This document shows positions 17,111 through 27,166 of a stretch of DNA of 64,000 nt, in pieces. Position 1 is the stretch's first letter; each line of letters begins with the position of its first letter. The notes under the pieces were generated by a model, which ran no database searches, had not been told where the DNA came from, and worked only from the letters and a program-made list of their open reading frames with translations. Both the position numbers and the translations under genes were made by a program. Origin of the DNA: an uncultured Planctomycetaceae bacterium (lineage in GTDB: Bacteria; Planctomycetota; Planctomycetia; Planctomycetales; Planctomycetaceae); assembly GCA_943787265.1 (NCBI GenBank), contig CALSLT010000024.1:124001-188000 (forward strand). Reading direction: 5' to 3'.

Positions 17111-20014
17111 ATGGCGACTGAAGAACCGCTTCGCAAAGTTACCCAGAGTAAGGTTGAGCTGATGCTAAGCAGACATGGCCAGCACGCTTCGAATTTATTG
17201 GACCCGTCGCGTCTTCGAGCTTGCCTTGTGCTGCCTGTTGTGATGGCGACGTGCCGCCTTCTTTCGTCCGGGAATGTTCTGGCTGATGACGGACCGGCTG
17301 CAATGGAGTTCTTCGAGAAGGACGTGCGTCCTCTTCTGGTAAAACAGTGCTATGAGTGTCACTCGGCTGGTGACGTCGATGGCGGCTTGAATCTTGATTC
17401 GAAGGCAGGAGTCTCCAGCGGCGGGGATAGCGGTGTTGCTGTGGTCGCAGGTGCTCCCGAGCAAAGTCTGCTGATCGAGGCTGTGCGATACAAAAATCAG
17501 GATTTGCAGATGCCGCCAAAGGGGCGAATGTCGGACGAGGCGATTGCGATTCTTGAAAAATGGGTCCGTCTTGGCGTACCTGATTCGCGGACGGAAAACC
17601 GCCCTGGTACGGTTCGGCCAACGGGCATGACCATTGAAGATGGTCGTGATTTCTGGTCGTTCAAGCCGGTTGCTGATCCGGCTGTTCCATCGGTTGAAAA
17701 TGGCGATTGGGTTCAGACTCCGATCGACGCGTTTGTTCTGGCTAAGCTTGAAGAACGAAAGACCGGGCCTGCCGAACAAGCTGACAAGCGGACGCTCATT
17801 CGCCGAGTGACGTTTGATCTGATCGGACTTCCGCCAACGTCGGAAGAGATCGCGGCGTTTCTTGCGGATGAGTCGTCGGACGCTTTTGAGAAAGTCGTCG
17901 AGCGGTTGCTGGAGTCACCCCAGTACGGAGTTCGCTGGGGCCGCCATTGGCTGGACGTCGCTCGGTACGCCGACTCAAACGGGCTGGACGAGAATCTTGC
18001 GTTTGGAAACGCATGGCGGTATCGCGATTACGTTGTCGACTCGTTTAATGATGACAAACCATTCGATCAGTTTCTGATCGAACAACTTGCTGGCGACCTG
18101 GTTCCGGGATCGACTCGTGAAACAAAGACCGCGACGGGGTTTCTGGTTCTCGGTGCGAAGGTTCTGGCCGAGCCTGACAAAGAAAAACTGTTCATGGACA
18201 CGATCGACGAGCAGTTGGACACCATCGGCAAGGCGTTCCTCGGCATGACGATTGGCTGCGTGCGATGTCACGATCATAAGTTCGATCCGATCAAGCAGAC
18301 TGACTACTACGCTCTGGCAGCCATTCTGAAGAGTACGAGAACGTTCGGCGACACCCAGACCGGTGTGATTAAACACTGGCACGAGTATTCGATAGCGACG
18401 GAAGACGAGTTGACCGACCTTAAAAAGATCAACGCGGAGCTCGCTAAGAAAAAGAGTGCGGCGTCCTCGTTCAAGAGTAAGGCGACGGTCAAGCTGCGAG
18501 ACGAAGCTCGTGCAAAAGCCGCTGACTACTTGGCGGCAGCAGCGAAGTTTTCTCCTGACACGTCACTGACTGAGGTATCTGCGATTGCCGAGCCGCTTGG
18601 CCTGCATCCGCGGATTCTGCATCACTGCCGGCTGCACTTGCAGTACCACGCGGACGATCCGGTCTTCGCACAGTGGTACTCGCTTAAGAATTCAGAGGAT
18701 GCAGAGGAAGGGGATGCGACGAAGCAGATTGAGACGCATTACCGAACGCGATTTGCGAAGGCAGAATCTGCATTGGCGGAAGCTCGTAAGAAGGATGCAA
18801 AAACGAAGACGCTCGACGACAAAAGTCTGGAGCCTGTGCGTGCCGCTCTGTACGACTTGTCTGGATTTCTGGCCGTCCCTCCGAAGCCGGAATTTGCTTT
18901 TGATGAAGAGACACTCACCGAGTATTACCGTCTGATGGAAGAAGCTCGTCTGGCCGAAAGTAGCGCTCCGGATGAACCTTCAATCATGGGGGTTGCAGAC
19001 GGGACGGTGCTGACGAGCCTGCCGATTCACATTCGAGGCAGTCATCGCAACTTCGGCGAGCCGGTTGGTCGAGAGTTTCCTGAAGTGATGCGGACTTCAG
19101 ATGTGCGGCCGGTGCTACCAAGGAATCAGAGCGGCCGGTTGGAACTTGCTCGCTGGATGGCCAGCACGCAGCATCCGCTGACCGCTCGTGTTTACGTTAA
19201 TCGAGTCTGGCGATGGCATTTTGGAACCGGCATCGTCAAGTCGACTGAGAACTTCGGAAGGCTCGGCGATCGGCCATCGCATCCGGAATTACTCGATTGG
19301 CTGGCTCGGCGATTTATGGAGAGCGGCTGGTCGACAAAGGAACTGCATCGGCTGATCCTTTCTTCGAGCACGTATCAGATGGCATCATCTAATTCTGATG
19401 CGACGATTGCGGAAGCGGACCCGGAAAATCGACTGCTGTGGAAGTTCGGCCTGCGACGCCTGGAAGCCGAGCAGATTCGCGATTCGATCCTTGCCGTGTC
19501 CGGTCGTCTGGATGCGGAGCTTGGCGGCAAAACGGTGCCTTTGCGAAACAGACAGTTCGTTTTTAATCACACATCAGTTGACCACACGAAGTACGACAGC
19601 CTGCGACGTTCGCTCTATCTTCCGGTGATTCGAAATAACGTTTACTCACTATTCAGTCAGTTCGATTTTCCCGATCCGACAATGCCTACCGGAAGTCGTA
19701 ACGCGACTGTAGTCGCCCCTCAGGCACTGCTGATGATGAACGCGGGACTGGTCATGGAATCGGCTGACCATCTTGCGAAAATGCTGCTGAACGAAGGCCT
19801 TGACAACGCAGGACGTGTCAATCTTGCTTATGAACGAGCACTTGGTCGATTGCCATCGGAATCAGAATCCAAACGCTCGTTGGTTTTCATTTCGGATGCC
19901 ACATCAACAGGACTGACCGACGCTGCGAATGTTGGTGCTGAAGCAGAGCAAAGCGCTTGGTCGATGTTCTGCCAGAGCCTCTTCGCGAGCAACGAATTCA
20001 TCTATCTGAGGTAG
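17111..20014 (+). CDS. PSD1-family planctomycete cytochrome (DUF1549/DUF1553)
   Basis: 967 aa from the ATG at 17111; an in-frame ATG at 17163 would begin closer to the signal segment (LRACLVLPVVMATCRLLSSG). The N-terminal cytochrome-like motif is CYECHS. The DUF1549 core has RHWLDVARYADSNG, QLAGDL and TIGCVRCHDHKFDPI (a second CxxCH). The DUF1553 part has LARWMASTQHPLTARVYVNRVW and TYQM. These large secreted haem proteins are lineage markers of Planctomycetes and usually pair with DUF1501 proteins. The DUF1501 gene follows after two bases. Exact function is unknown; the genomic association with sulfatases suggests polymer breakdown. Confidence 0.93.
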   Translation: MATEEPLRKVTQSKVELMLSRHGQHASNLLDPSRLRACLVLPVVMATCRLLSSGNVLADDGPAAMEFFEKDVRPLLVKQCYECHSAGDVDGGLNLDSKAGVSSGGDSGVAVVAGAPEQSLLIEAVRYKNQDLQMPPKGRMSDEAIAILEKWVRLGVPDSRTENRPGTVRPTGMTIEDGRDFWSFKPVADPAVPSVENGDWVQTPIDAFVLAKLEERKTGPAEQADKRTLIRRVTFDLIGLPPTSEEIAAFLADESSDAFEKVVERLLESPQYGVRWGRHWLDVARYADSNGLDENLAFGNAWRYRDYVVDSFNDDKPFDQFLIEQLAGDLVPGSTRETKTATGFLVLGAKVLAEPDKEKLFMDTIDEQLDTIGKAFLGMTIGCVRCHDHKFDPIKQTDYYALAAILKSTRTFGDTQTGVIKHWHEYSIATEDELTDLKKINAELAKKKSAASSFKSKATVKLRDEARAKAADYLAAAAKFSPDTSLTEVSAIAEPLGLHPRILHHCRLHLQYHADDPVFAQWYSLKNSEDAEEGDATKQIETHYRTRFAKAESALAEARKKDAKTKTLDDKSLEPVRAALYDLSGFLAVPPKPEFAFDEETLTEYYRLMEEARLAESSAPDEPSIMGVADGTVLTSLPIHIRGSHRNFGEPVGREFPEVMRTSDVRPVLPRNQSGRLELARWMASTQHPLTARVYVNRVWRWHFGTGIVKSTENFGRLGDRPSHPELLDWLARRFMESGWSTKELHRLILSSSTYQMASSNSDATIAEADPENRLLWKFGLRRLEAEQIRDSILAVSGRLDAELGGKTVPLRNRQFVFNHTSVDHTKYDSLRRSLYLPVIRNNVYSLFSQFDFPDPTMPTGSRNATVVAPQALLMMNAGLVMESADHLAKMLLNEGLDNAGRVNLAYERALGRLPSESESKRSLVFISDATSTGLTDAANVGAEAEQSAWSMFCQSLFASNEFIYLR

Positions 20015-20016
20015 TT

Positions 20017-21480
20017 ATGGCTGAAGTTACGACCTCTGAAATCTCATCATGCAATGACGCGATGCTGCCTCTGCGCCGCCGCATGCTCAAAACTGCGGCC
20101 GTCGGCTTCGGGCAGCTTGCGTTTAATGCTTTGCTTGCTGGTGACGCGACAGCGGACGAGGCCGGGTCAGCTGCTCAGCGTGGTGGTCTGCTCGCTCCAA
20201 AGACGCCGCACTTGCCGGCTCGAGCGAAACGGGTTGTCTTCCTCTTTATGAAGGGAGGACCATCGCACGTCGACACGTTCGATCCAAAGCCGCTGCTCGA
20301 TCGCTATAGCGGAAAGCCGTTACCGTTTGACCTCCCGCGAGTCACGTTTGCCAAGCAGGGAAATCTGCTGCGGTCGCCCTGGAAGTTTAAGCAGCACGGT
20401 GACAGTGGGCTGCCGGTCAGTGCTCTCTTTCCCAACGTCGCCAGGCATATCGACGACCTCTGTATTCTACGTTCGGTTCATGGCACAAATCCGGCGCACG
20501 GTGGGGCGTTGTTGAAACTGCACACGGGGTCGGATCAGTTCGTGCGTCCCAGTATGGGATCGTGGCTGATCTACGGACTGGGAACGGAAAATCAGAACCT
20601 GCCGGCGTTTGTGACGATTTGCCCGACGCTGGCGCACGGGGGAGTCAACAATTGGGGTTCCGCATTCTTGCCGGCTCATTGCCAGGGAACTCCGATTGGC
20701 AACGCCAGCCTGGCATCATCCGCTGCTCAGGTTAAGCACATTCGGAATTCGCGGTTGACGAAGGAGCAGCAGCGGAAACAGCTCGATCTGATCGCGGCGA
20801 TGAATCGAGATCACTTGAAGGTTGCCGGCAAAGATCAGGCATTGGAAGGCCGTCTGAGTTCGTTCGAACTGGCATTTCGTATGCAATCGACGATGCCTGA
20901 AGTTCAGGATTTGTCGGAAGAAACCGGCGCGACGCAGAAGCAGTACGGAATCGACGATCCGGTCACTCAGGACTTCGGACGTCAGTGTCTGTTGGCTCGA
21001 CGGTTCCTGGAACGCGGCGTCCGGTTCGTCCAGGTCACACACAGCGACAGCGAGGTTCAATGGGACCAGCACGGCAATCTTTATCAGGGTCACACGAAGA
21101 ACGCGTCAGAAGTCGACAAGCCCATTGCCGGATTCTTGCAGGATCTGAAAGACCGAGATCTACTGAAGGACACATTGGTCGTCTGGGGCGGTGAGTTTGG
21201 TCGAACTCCAACCGCTCAAGGAACGAATGGTCGAGACCACAATCCACATGGATTCACGATGTGGATGGCTGGTGGCGGCGTGAAGGGCGGATACGCTTAC
21301 GGAGCGACCGACGAATACGGCTACTACGCCGCCGAAAACAAGATGCACGTCCACGATCTGCACGCGACGATTATGCATCTGCTCGGTCTGGATCACGAAC
21401 GTCTGACATATCGTTACGCAGGACGCGATTTTCGACTGACCGATGTTGCCGGCCATGTCGCGAAAGACATCATGTCTTGA
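20017..21480 (+). CDS. DUF1501 protein, Tat-exported
   Basis: 487 aa from the ATG at 20017, two bases after the PSD1 stop. A Tat-like signal (PLRRRMLKTAAVGFGQLAFN) opens the protein. DUF1501 signatures follow: FLFMKGGPSHVDTFDPKP, SALFPNVARHIDDLC, SWLIYGLGTENQNLPAFV, VVWGGEFGRTPTAQG and GRDHNPHGFTMWMAGGG. The fold is alkaline phosphatase/sulfatase-like. Tight spacing implies an operon with PSD1, and the two products probably act together outside the cytoplasm. Confidence 0.92.
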   Translation: MAEVTTSEISSCNDAMLPLRRRMLKTAAVGFGQLAFNALLAGDATADEAGSAAQRGGLLAPKTPHLPARAKRVVFLFMKGGPSHVDTFDPKPLLDRYSGKPLPFDLPRVTFAKQGNLLRSPWKFKQHGDSGLPVSALFPNVARHIDDLCILRSVHGTNPAHGGALLKLHTGSDQFVRPSMGSWLIYGLGTENQNLPAFVTICPTLAHGGVNNWGSAFLPAHCQGTPIGNASLASSAAQVKHIRNSRLTKEQQRKQLDLIAAMNRDHLKVAGKDQALEGRLSSFELAFRMQSTMPEVQDLSEETGATQKQYGIDDPVTQDFGRQCLLARRFLERGVRFVQVTHSDSEVQWDQHGNLYQGHTKNASEVDKPIAGFLQDLKDRDLLKDTLVVWGGEFGRTPTAQGTNGRDHNPHGFTMWMAGGGVKGGYAYGATDEYGYYAAENKMHVHDLHATIMHLLGLDHERLTYRYAGRDFRLTDVAGHVAKDIMS

Positions 21481-21568
21481 GATTCTTTCGTTGTCACAAA
21501 GAACGAAACACAGCATGTGCAGAGCGATCTCTGCGTTTAAAGAATCCGAACTTACTCACTAGCACGTT

Positions 21569-22591
21569 ATGAAGATCAAAACAGTCGAGCAACTTGATGA
21601 TGCTCTTAGTGACCCTCCTGAAGGGCTGGTCGAATCGCTTGCTCAGATCGACGGTGATATTCTGATTCTGGGTGTTGCTGGAAAGATGGGACCAACGCTC
21701 GCTCGGATGGCCAGGCGAGCATCCGATCAGGCAGGCATCGCCCGTCGAGTAATCGGCGTTGCGCGATTTTCGAAAGCTGCCGAGCAACAGAAGCTTGAAG
21801 GCTGGGGCGTCGAAACGATTAAAGCCGACTTGCTGGATGAACAGGCTGTTGCCCGGTTGCCGGACGCTCCGAATGTTGTCTTCATGGCCGGAATGAAGTT
21901 CGGATCGACTGGCAGCGAGTCGCTAACGTGGGCGATGAACGCCGTTGTTCCAGCCATCGTGGCTCGTCGATATCGAGATAGCCGCATTGCGGCATTTTCA
22001 ACCGGCAACGTTTACGGATTGGTGCCTGTTGCCGGTGAAGGTTCGGTCGAGACTGACTCACTCAATCCGTCCGGTGAGTACGCGATGAGCTGCCTCGGAC
22101 GCGAACGAGTTTTCGAACACTTCAGTCGAACTCACGGCACACCGATGTCGATCATCCGTCTGAACTACGCGTGCGAGTTGCGATACGGCGTGCTTGTCGA
22201 TCTGGCCACGAAAATCCAGAACGGCCAACCGATCGACGTGACGATGGGCTCGTTCAACGTCATCTGGCAGGGAGACGCTAACGCTCACGCTTTAGCGAGC
22301 CTCGCCGACTGCGATAGCCCGCCGTTTGCGATTAACGTGACCGGCTCCGAAACTCTCAGCGTACGGACAATCAGCGAACAGTTGGCGGAGCGCATGAACT
22401 TGCCCGTCGTGTTTGAGGGCAAGGAATCGCCCACCGCACTGCTCAATGATGCCAGCACATCGCATAGTCGATACGGTCAGCCCGCCGTCTCAGTTTCTGA
22501 GTTACTCAACAGTGTTGCCGACTGGGTTACCCAGGACGGCGAAAGCCTCGGCAAACCAACCGGATTTGAAGTCAGAGACGGAAAGTTCTGA
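21569..22591 (+). CDS. NAD-dependent epimerase/dehydratase-like protein with altered catalytic motif
   Basis: 340 aa. An N-terminal Rossmann motif (ILILGVAGKMGPTLARMA) marks an extended SDR, and FSTGNVYGLVPVAGEG and TGSETLSVRTIS are further family elements. The segment where YxxxK is expected reads GEYAMSCLGRE, so Cys replaces the catalytic Lys. The protein may be a binding or non-standard enzyme, or the catalytic register may lie elsewhere. It sits between the two convergent PSD1/DUF1501 pairs on the plus strand, suggesting a sugar-acid or related catabolic role. Confidence 0.8.
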   Translation: MKIKTVEQLDDALSDPPEGLVESLAQIDGDILILGVAGKMGPTLARMARRASDQAGIARRVIGVARFSKAAEQQKLEGWGVETIKADLLDEQAVARLPDAPNVVFMAGMKFGSTGSESLTWAMNAVVPAIVARRYRDSRIAAFSTGNVYGLVPVAGEGSVETDSLNPSGEYAMSCLGRERVFEHFSRTHGTPMSIIRLNYACELRYGVLVDLATKIQNGQPIDVTMGSFNVIWQGDANAHALASLADCDSPPFAINVTGSETLSVRTISEQLAERMNLPVVFEGKESPTALLNDASTSHSRYGQPAVSVSELLNSVADWVTQDGESLGKPTGFEVRDGKF

Positions 22592-22605
22592 TTCCGGAGT
22601 GCTGA

Positions 22606-24048
22606 TCAGGCCAGGCATTCTTCAACGATCTCGCCATGCACGTTGGTCAGGCGGCGTTGGATTCCGTTGTGGTAATGGGTGAGACGTTCGTGGTCGATTC
22701 CGAATAGATGCAGCAGTGTGGCGTGGAAGTCGTGCCAGGGAATTGGCCTCTCGGTCGCTTTCCAGCCGACGTCGTCGGTCGCTCCGACTGAAGTTCCAGG
22801 CTTGACGCCGGCGCCAGCCAGCCAGCAGGAGAATCCGTAACGATTGTGGTCTCGGCCGGGGCCAACACTGTTCTCCGCAGCCTGTGTAAAAGGCGTTCGT
22901 CCGAATTCGGTCGTGAAGAGAACCAGCGTGTCTTTCAGCAGGCCTCGTTGTTTCAGGTCGGTGAGTAGCGCCGCGACAGGCTTGTCGATTCGACCAGCTT
23001 CGAAGCCGTGATTCTGCTCGACGCTTTCGTGAGCGTCCCAACTGGCGCGAGGGTTACCGGCGATCGGGCCTCCCGAGTAGACCTGCACGAAGCGCACGCC
23101 TCGTTCGAGAAGTCTTCGGCCCAGCAGGCAACGGCGTCCCATGTCAGCGGTCTTTTCGTCCGTGATCCCGTAAGCCTGTTGCGTCTGCTCGGTTTCGCCC
23201 GAGACGTCGCTGACTTCGGGGATCGATAGCTGCATTTTCGCAGCGAGTTCATAGCTGCGGATGCGGGCGGCCAGTGCGGCGTTCTCACCAGTTCGCTCAA
23301 GGTGTTGTCTGTTTACCGTGGCGATAAAATTCTGCGTCGCCGCGTCGGCACCGTTGGCGAGTTTTGTTGCTGGAAAGAGGTCGCGGACAGGTTTGTCGCC
23401 ACCGCGAAAAATGACGCCCTGATATTCTGCGGGCAGAAATCCGTTTGACCAGTTGGTTGCGCCCCCGTTCGGTGCACCTCGGCCATCGGGCAAAACAACG
23501 TACGATGGTAGCTCGTTGGTTTCGGAACCCAGTCCGTAGGACAGCCAACTGCCCATTGCCGGAAATCCATTGGATTCGAATCCGGAATTCTGCACAAACA
23601 GGGCAGGGGTGTGGTTGGCCGAGTTGGACACCATCGACTTCAGCACGCACAAGTCGTCAGCTCGTTCGGCGATATTTGGAAACAACTCCGACAGCATCAG
23701 CCCGCTCTCGCCGCGAGCTTTGAATTCCCAATCGTTCTTTCTTAACAGACCGACCTTGCCAAAGAAGATGTCCGGTTTCTTATCGTACGTGAGCGATTTG
23801 CCGTGCAGCTTCCCAAGCTCCGGTTTGTAATCCAACGAGTCGATATGACTCATGCCTCCGACAAGGCAGATGTGGATGGCCCGTTTTGCAATCGGCTCGC
23901 GAGACATCCACGGAGCTTTCTCGCCGGGATCCGAATTCGCACGAACGATTCCATCGTCTCCAAACATTGACAGCAGGGCCGTAGCACCCAGTCCTTGAAC
24001 TCCCCAGTCGAAGAGGTCACGCCGGGATAGCGATTGAGAATCGATCAT
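22606..24048 (-). CDS. DUF1501 protein, Tat-exported (second copy)
   Basis: About 480 aa from the ATG at 24048; a TTG at 24060 in frame is less likely. The Tat motif is SLSRRDLFDWGVQGLGATALL. Family signatures are ICLVGGMSHIDSLDYKPEL, LSELFPNIAERADDLC, TEFGRTPFTQ and GPGRDHNRYGFSCWLAGAG, then DFHATLLHLFGIDHERLTH. Follows the PSD1 gene at 24066-27074 with a short gap, in the same gene order as the plus-strand pair. The copies have clearly diverged, so this is not a recent duplication. Confidence 0.92.
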   Translation of the reverse strand: MIDSQSLSRRDLFDWGVQGLGATALLSMFGDDGIVRANSDPGEKAPWMSREPIAKRAIHICLVGGMSHIDSLDYKPELGKLHGKSLTYDKKPDIFFGKVGLLRKNDWEFKARGESGLMLSELFPNIAERADDLCVLKSMVSNSANHTPALFVQNSGFESNGFPAMGSWLSYGLGSETNELPSYVVLPDGRGAPNGGATNWSNGFLPAEYQGVIFRGGDKPVRDLFPATKLANGADAATQNFIATVNRQHLERTGENAALAARIRSYELAAKMQLSIPEVSDVSGETEQTQQAYGITDEKTADMGRRCLLGRRLLERGVRFVQVYSGGPIAGNPRASWDAHESVEQNHGFEAGRIDKPVAALLTDLKQRGLLKDTLVLFTTEFGRTPFTQAAENSVGPGRDHNRYGFSCWLAGAGVKPGTSVGATDDVGWKATERPIPWHDFHATLLHLFGIDHERLTHYHNGIQRRLTNVHGEIVEECLA

Positions 24049-24065
24049 CGTTAATTCCAAATCGG

Positions 24066-27000
24066 TTATTCAACAAGCACGAATTCGTTGATGTTAAAGA
24101 GGCCTCGGCACAAAGCGGGAAGACCATGTTGCGAGAGCAGTTGCGTGGAAGCCAGACGCTCGGTTTCGGTCGGAGATCGCGCGACAGTCAGTTGCCAGGC
24201 TCTCGCAATCTGAAGAGCCTGGTCATTGCCCGACTCTTTGGTGATTCGATCGGCGCAGTAGTTCGACATGCGTAAAACAAACGAATTGTTGAGCAGGCTT
24301 AAGGCTTGAAGAGGCGTCGTGGTGACGGCTCGCTGCGGGGCTGCCGTTGCAGGGTCAGGGCAATCAAAAGTGTCGAGCAGTGCGCTGCGGCCGCCTCGCG
24401 GAGCGAATCGGTAGATCGTCCGGCGGAAGTATTCGTCACCGTCCGGATCAAAAGGTTTGTAGTAGGTCGTTCCTTTGATTGGTACGAGCTTGACGTCCTG
24501 GAAGCCCGGGCCGCCCATTTTCGTATTCAGCTTTCCCGACACGGACAGAATGGCGTCTCGCACAGATTCGGCTTCGAGGCGATGAGGTGCCTTTTTCCAA
24601 AGCAGCCGGTTTTCTGCATCGAGCTTTTGAGCGGTCTGGTTGATCGACGAGCCTTGTCGATACGCGGCTGATGTCACGATCAACCTATGCAACGGTTTAA
24701 GTCGCAAACCGTTCGTGCGGAATTGCCCGACGAGCCAGTCGAGTAGGTCTGGATGGCTCGGTTGTCCGCCGTTGAAACCAAAGTCGCTGGACGTTTTGAC
24801 AAGTCCGTTGCCGAAGTGATATTGCCAGACTCGGTTGACGATGACTCGTGTGAAAAGTGGATTATCGGGACTCGTAATCCAATTGGCGAGCTTCCTGCGT
24901 CGGTCTGCGTCGCTGGCGTCAGGTGCTAATCCGAAGGCGGCGGAGACTCCCGACACAGAGGCAACAGCTCCTGGAGAAACGATGTCGCCTTCCAGTTCGA
25001 TATCGCCACGAGTCAGGAATCGGATCTCGGCCGGCTTGCCCGGATTCATTGTGTAGATGTTGCGGTTCGATGCGTCTTCCGCCTGTTTACGTTCTTTGGT
25101 CAATGTGGCGACTCGCGACTTAAGTGATGCTCTTTCTTTAGCCTTGTCAGGAGTCAGCGAGGCGACGATCTGCTCCTCGGAAACGAAATTGCTATCGGTT
25201 CCAGCGGATGCGGCGATGGCATCGGGAGAGAGTGCCCGGTCGTAAAGACTTGCCTTATGAATACGAGCTTTCAGATACCGATTGCCACCGCCCGGGCTGT
25301 GGCGGAGTCCGAACAGGAGCCGCGATCCGTTGGCGGGGTAAGTCTGCAATCCGGTCTTGCGAATTGAAGTGCCGTACGGCTTGCCGTCCCGGTATCCGAT
25401 GATGGTTCCGTCAGCCTGGTACACAATGGCGAAGTGAACGATCCTTTTTGCCGCGTCGATTTCCTCAGGGCCTTTGAACGACTCAGTTCTGACGAATCCA
25501 TTGCTGCCGGCCATCCATCGACGCTTCTCACGCTCGGCGTAAACGATCGAATCGAAGACTCCACCGGTTGTCGTTTCAAGCGTGATGGCTCCTCCGCCGC
25601 CTTGATCAAGTGTGTCGACCTGCACCCACGCTTCAAGAGTTTTCTCTTTGATCTCACTGGGGATGACCGCTGTTTGAACGTACGAGTTTCCGTCAACGAT
25701 CAACGCTCCGTCTTCCAGCTTCGCCGCTCCGACGAATTTTCCGTGCAACGCCCCGATGCTGTCTTTGAGGTCCGCATCGAAATTCCACTGTGCGAATGGT
25801 TGCGGCGGAGTCGGAGGCTTTACAGTTCCCTTTTTGCGGGCATCGAGAATTGTTTTTCGAATCTCCCCGTCGAACGCCGAGAGTTGCTTCGACGCGTCGG
25901 CAAGATCGATGGAAAGTCGGCTGACGAGCCGTACTTCATCAGGTGTCCGCTCGACTCGCTGGCCGTGGTTGACGCCGGAGATGGTTGAGATCAGTTGGTA
26001 GTACTCGGTCTGCTTTATCGGATCAAACTTATGATCGTGGCACCGCGCACAGTTGATCGTCAGGCCGAGAAAAGTTTGCCCGACGGCCGAAATGATTTCT
26101 TCCAGTTCATCCTGCTTGGCAAGTTTCTTCATTCGCTCGCTGCCGCCCACGACGGTGTTATGAATTCCGGCCACTAAGAACCCGGTAGACGCGGCACCTT
26201 CCGGCCCGGGTTTGAGCAGGTCACCGACCAGTTGCATTCGAGCAAACTCGTCGTAAGGCATATCGTTGTTTAGCGAGTTGATCACCCAGTCACGAAAATA
26301 CCAGAAGTTCAGCCGAGGATCGTTTCGCTCGAAGCCGTTGCTTTCGCCGAAACGCACGACGTCCAGCCAGTGCCTCGCCCACCGTTCGCCATAGCGGTGT
26401 GAAGCCAGCAAGTCGTCGACGATCTTGAGATATGCTTCGTCCGAGGGCTTGGCAACGAATGCGTCAACAACGTGTGGCGCCGGTGGGAGTCCGATCAGAT
26501 CGAAATATAGTCGACGAATCTGTGCTCGAGGATCGGCTGGCTGTGAAGGTTCGAGACCGTTTGTGTGGAGGTGGCTCCAGACGAACCGATCGATGCCGTT
26601 GCGTGGCCATGCGGAATTGGTGACTTCTGGCGGCGAGATATTTTGAACAGCCTGCAGAGACCACCAGTCGTAACCTGCTCGCGAGTCACTTGAGTAACTG
26701 AGCCGATCAATGTCGCCGCTGCTCCACTTTGCGCCACCAACAATCCAGCTTTTGAGTGTGGCTTTCTCGCTGGCGGTGAGCGGATGTTTCGGCGGCATTT
26801 CGTCGTCGCGGACCCGTTGCCACAGCGCACTCGCTTCAGCCTTTCCGCCGAAAATGGCGACGCCGGAGTCGCCGCCTTTGGCTGCACCAGCCTTCGTGGA
26901 CAGATCAAAGCCACCTTCCGGGTTACCGCTGCTGTGACACTCCAGGCACTTTGCTGCCAGCAGCGGCGCGACTGTTCGTTCAAAGTCAGGCTCGGCGGCG

Positions 27001-27074
27001 TCCAGGCGAAAAACGGTAGCGATTAAGAGGACTGCCCCGGCAGCAGCCAGCCAGGATGAAAGTTGAGTTCGCAT
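24066..27074 (-). CDS. PSD1-family cytochrome with internal LamG/concanavalin-like domain
   Basis: 1002 aa; signal peptide (MRTQLSSWLAAAGAVLLIATV). Haem motif CLECHSSG near residue 43, DUF1549 core with RHWLDVVRFGESNG, INCARCHDHKFDPI (CxxCH) and QTEYYQLISTISGV. A jelly-roll insert follows, opening FAQWNFDADLKDSIGALHG and including TLEAWVQVDTLDQGGGG. The DUF1553 end has LANWITSPDNPLFTRVIVNRVW. The LamG insert suggests glycan binding. Operonic with the following DUF1501 gene. Confidence 0.92.
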   Translation of the reverse strand: MRTQLSSWLAAAGAVLLIATVFRLDAAEPDFERTVAPLLAAKCLECHSSGNPEGGFDLSTKAGAAKGGDSGVAIFGGKAEASALWQRVRDDEMPPKHPLTASEKATLKSWIVGGAKWSSGDIDRLSYSSDSRAGYDWWSLQAVQNISPPEVTNSAWPRNGIDRFVWSHLHTNGLEPSQPADPRAQIRRLYFDLIGLPPAPHVVDAFVAKPSDEAYLKIVDDLLASHRYGERWARHWLDVVRFGESNGFERNDPRLNFWYFRDWVINSLNNDMPYDEFARMQLVGDLLKPGPEGAASTGFLVAGIHNTVVGGSERMKKLAKQDELEEIISAVGQTFLGLTINCARCHDHKFDPIKQTEYYQLISTISGVNHGQRVERTPDEVRLVSRLSIDLADASKQLSAFDGEIRKTILDARKKGTVKPPTPPQPFAQWNFDADLKDSIGALHGKFVGAAKLEDGALIVDGNSYVQTAVIPSEIKEKTLEAWVQVDTLDQGGGGAITLETTTGGVFDSIVYAEREKRRWMAGSNGFVRTESFKGPEEIDAAKRIVHFAIVYQADGTIIGYRDGKPYGTSIRKTGLQTYPANGSRLLFGLRHSPGGGNRYLKARIHKASLYDRALSPDAIAASAGTDSNFVSEEQIVASLTPDKAKERASLKSRVATLTKERKQAEDASNRNIYTMNPGKPAEIRFLTRGDIELEGDIVSPGAVASVSGVSAAFGLAPDASDADRRRKLANWITSPDNPLFTRVIVNRVWQYHFGNGLVKTSSDFGFNGGQPSHPDLLDWLVGQFRTNGLRLKPLHRLIVTSAAYRQGSSINQTAQKLDAENRLLWKKAPHRLEAESVRDAILSVSGKLNTKMGGPGFQDVKLVPIKGTTYYKPFDPDGDEYFRRTIYRFAPRGGRSALLDTFDCPDPATAAPQRAVTTTPLQALSLLNNSFVLRMSNYCADRITKESGNDQALQIARAWQLTVARSPTETERLASTQLLSQHGLPALCRGLFNINEFVLVE

Positions 27075-27166
27075 GAATGAATGTCCTGATCGGTCGCCGC
27101 GTTCGCTGCTGTGCCGAGTGGATCACTCTAGCAGCTCTCTCGTAAGCCGGTTGTGTTCGGTGGATG

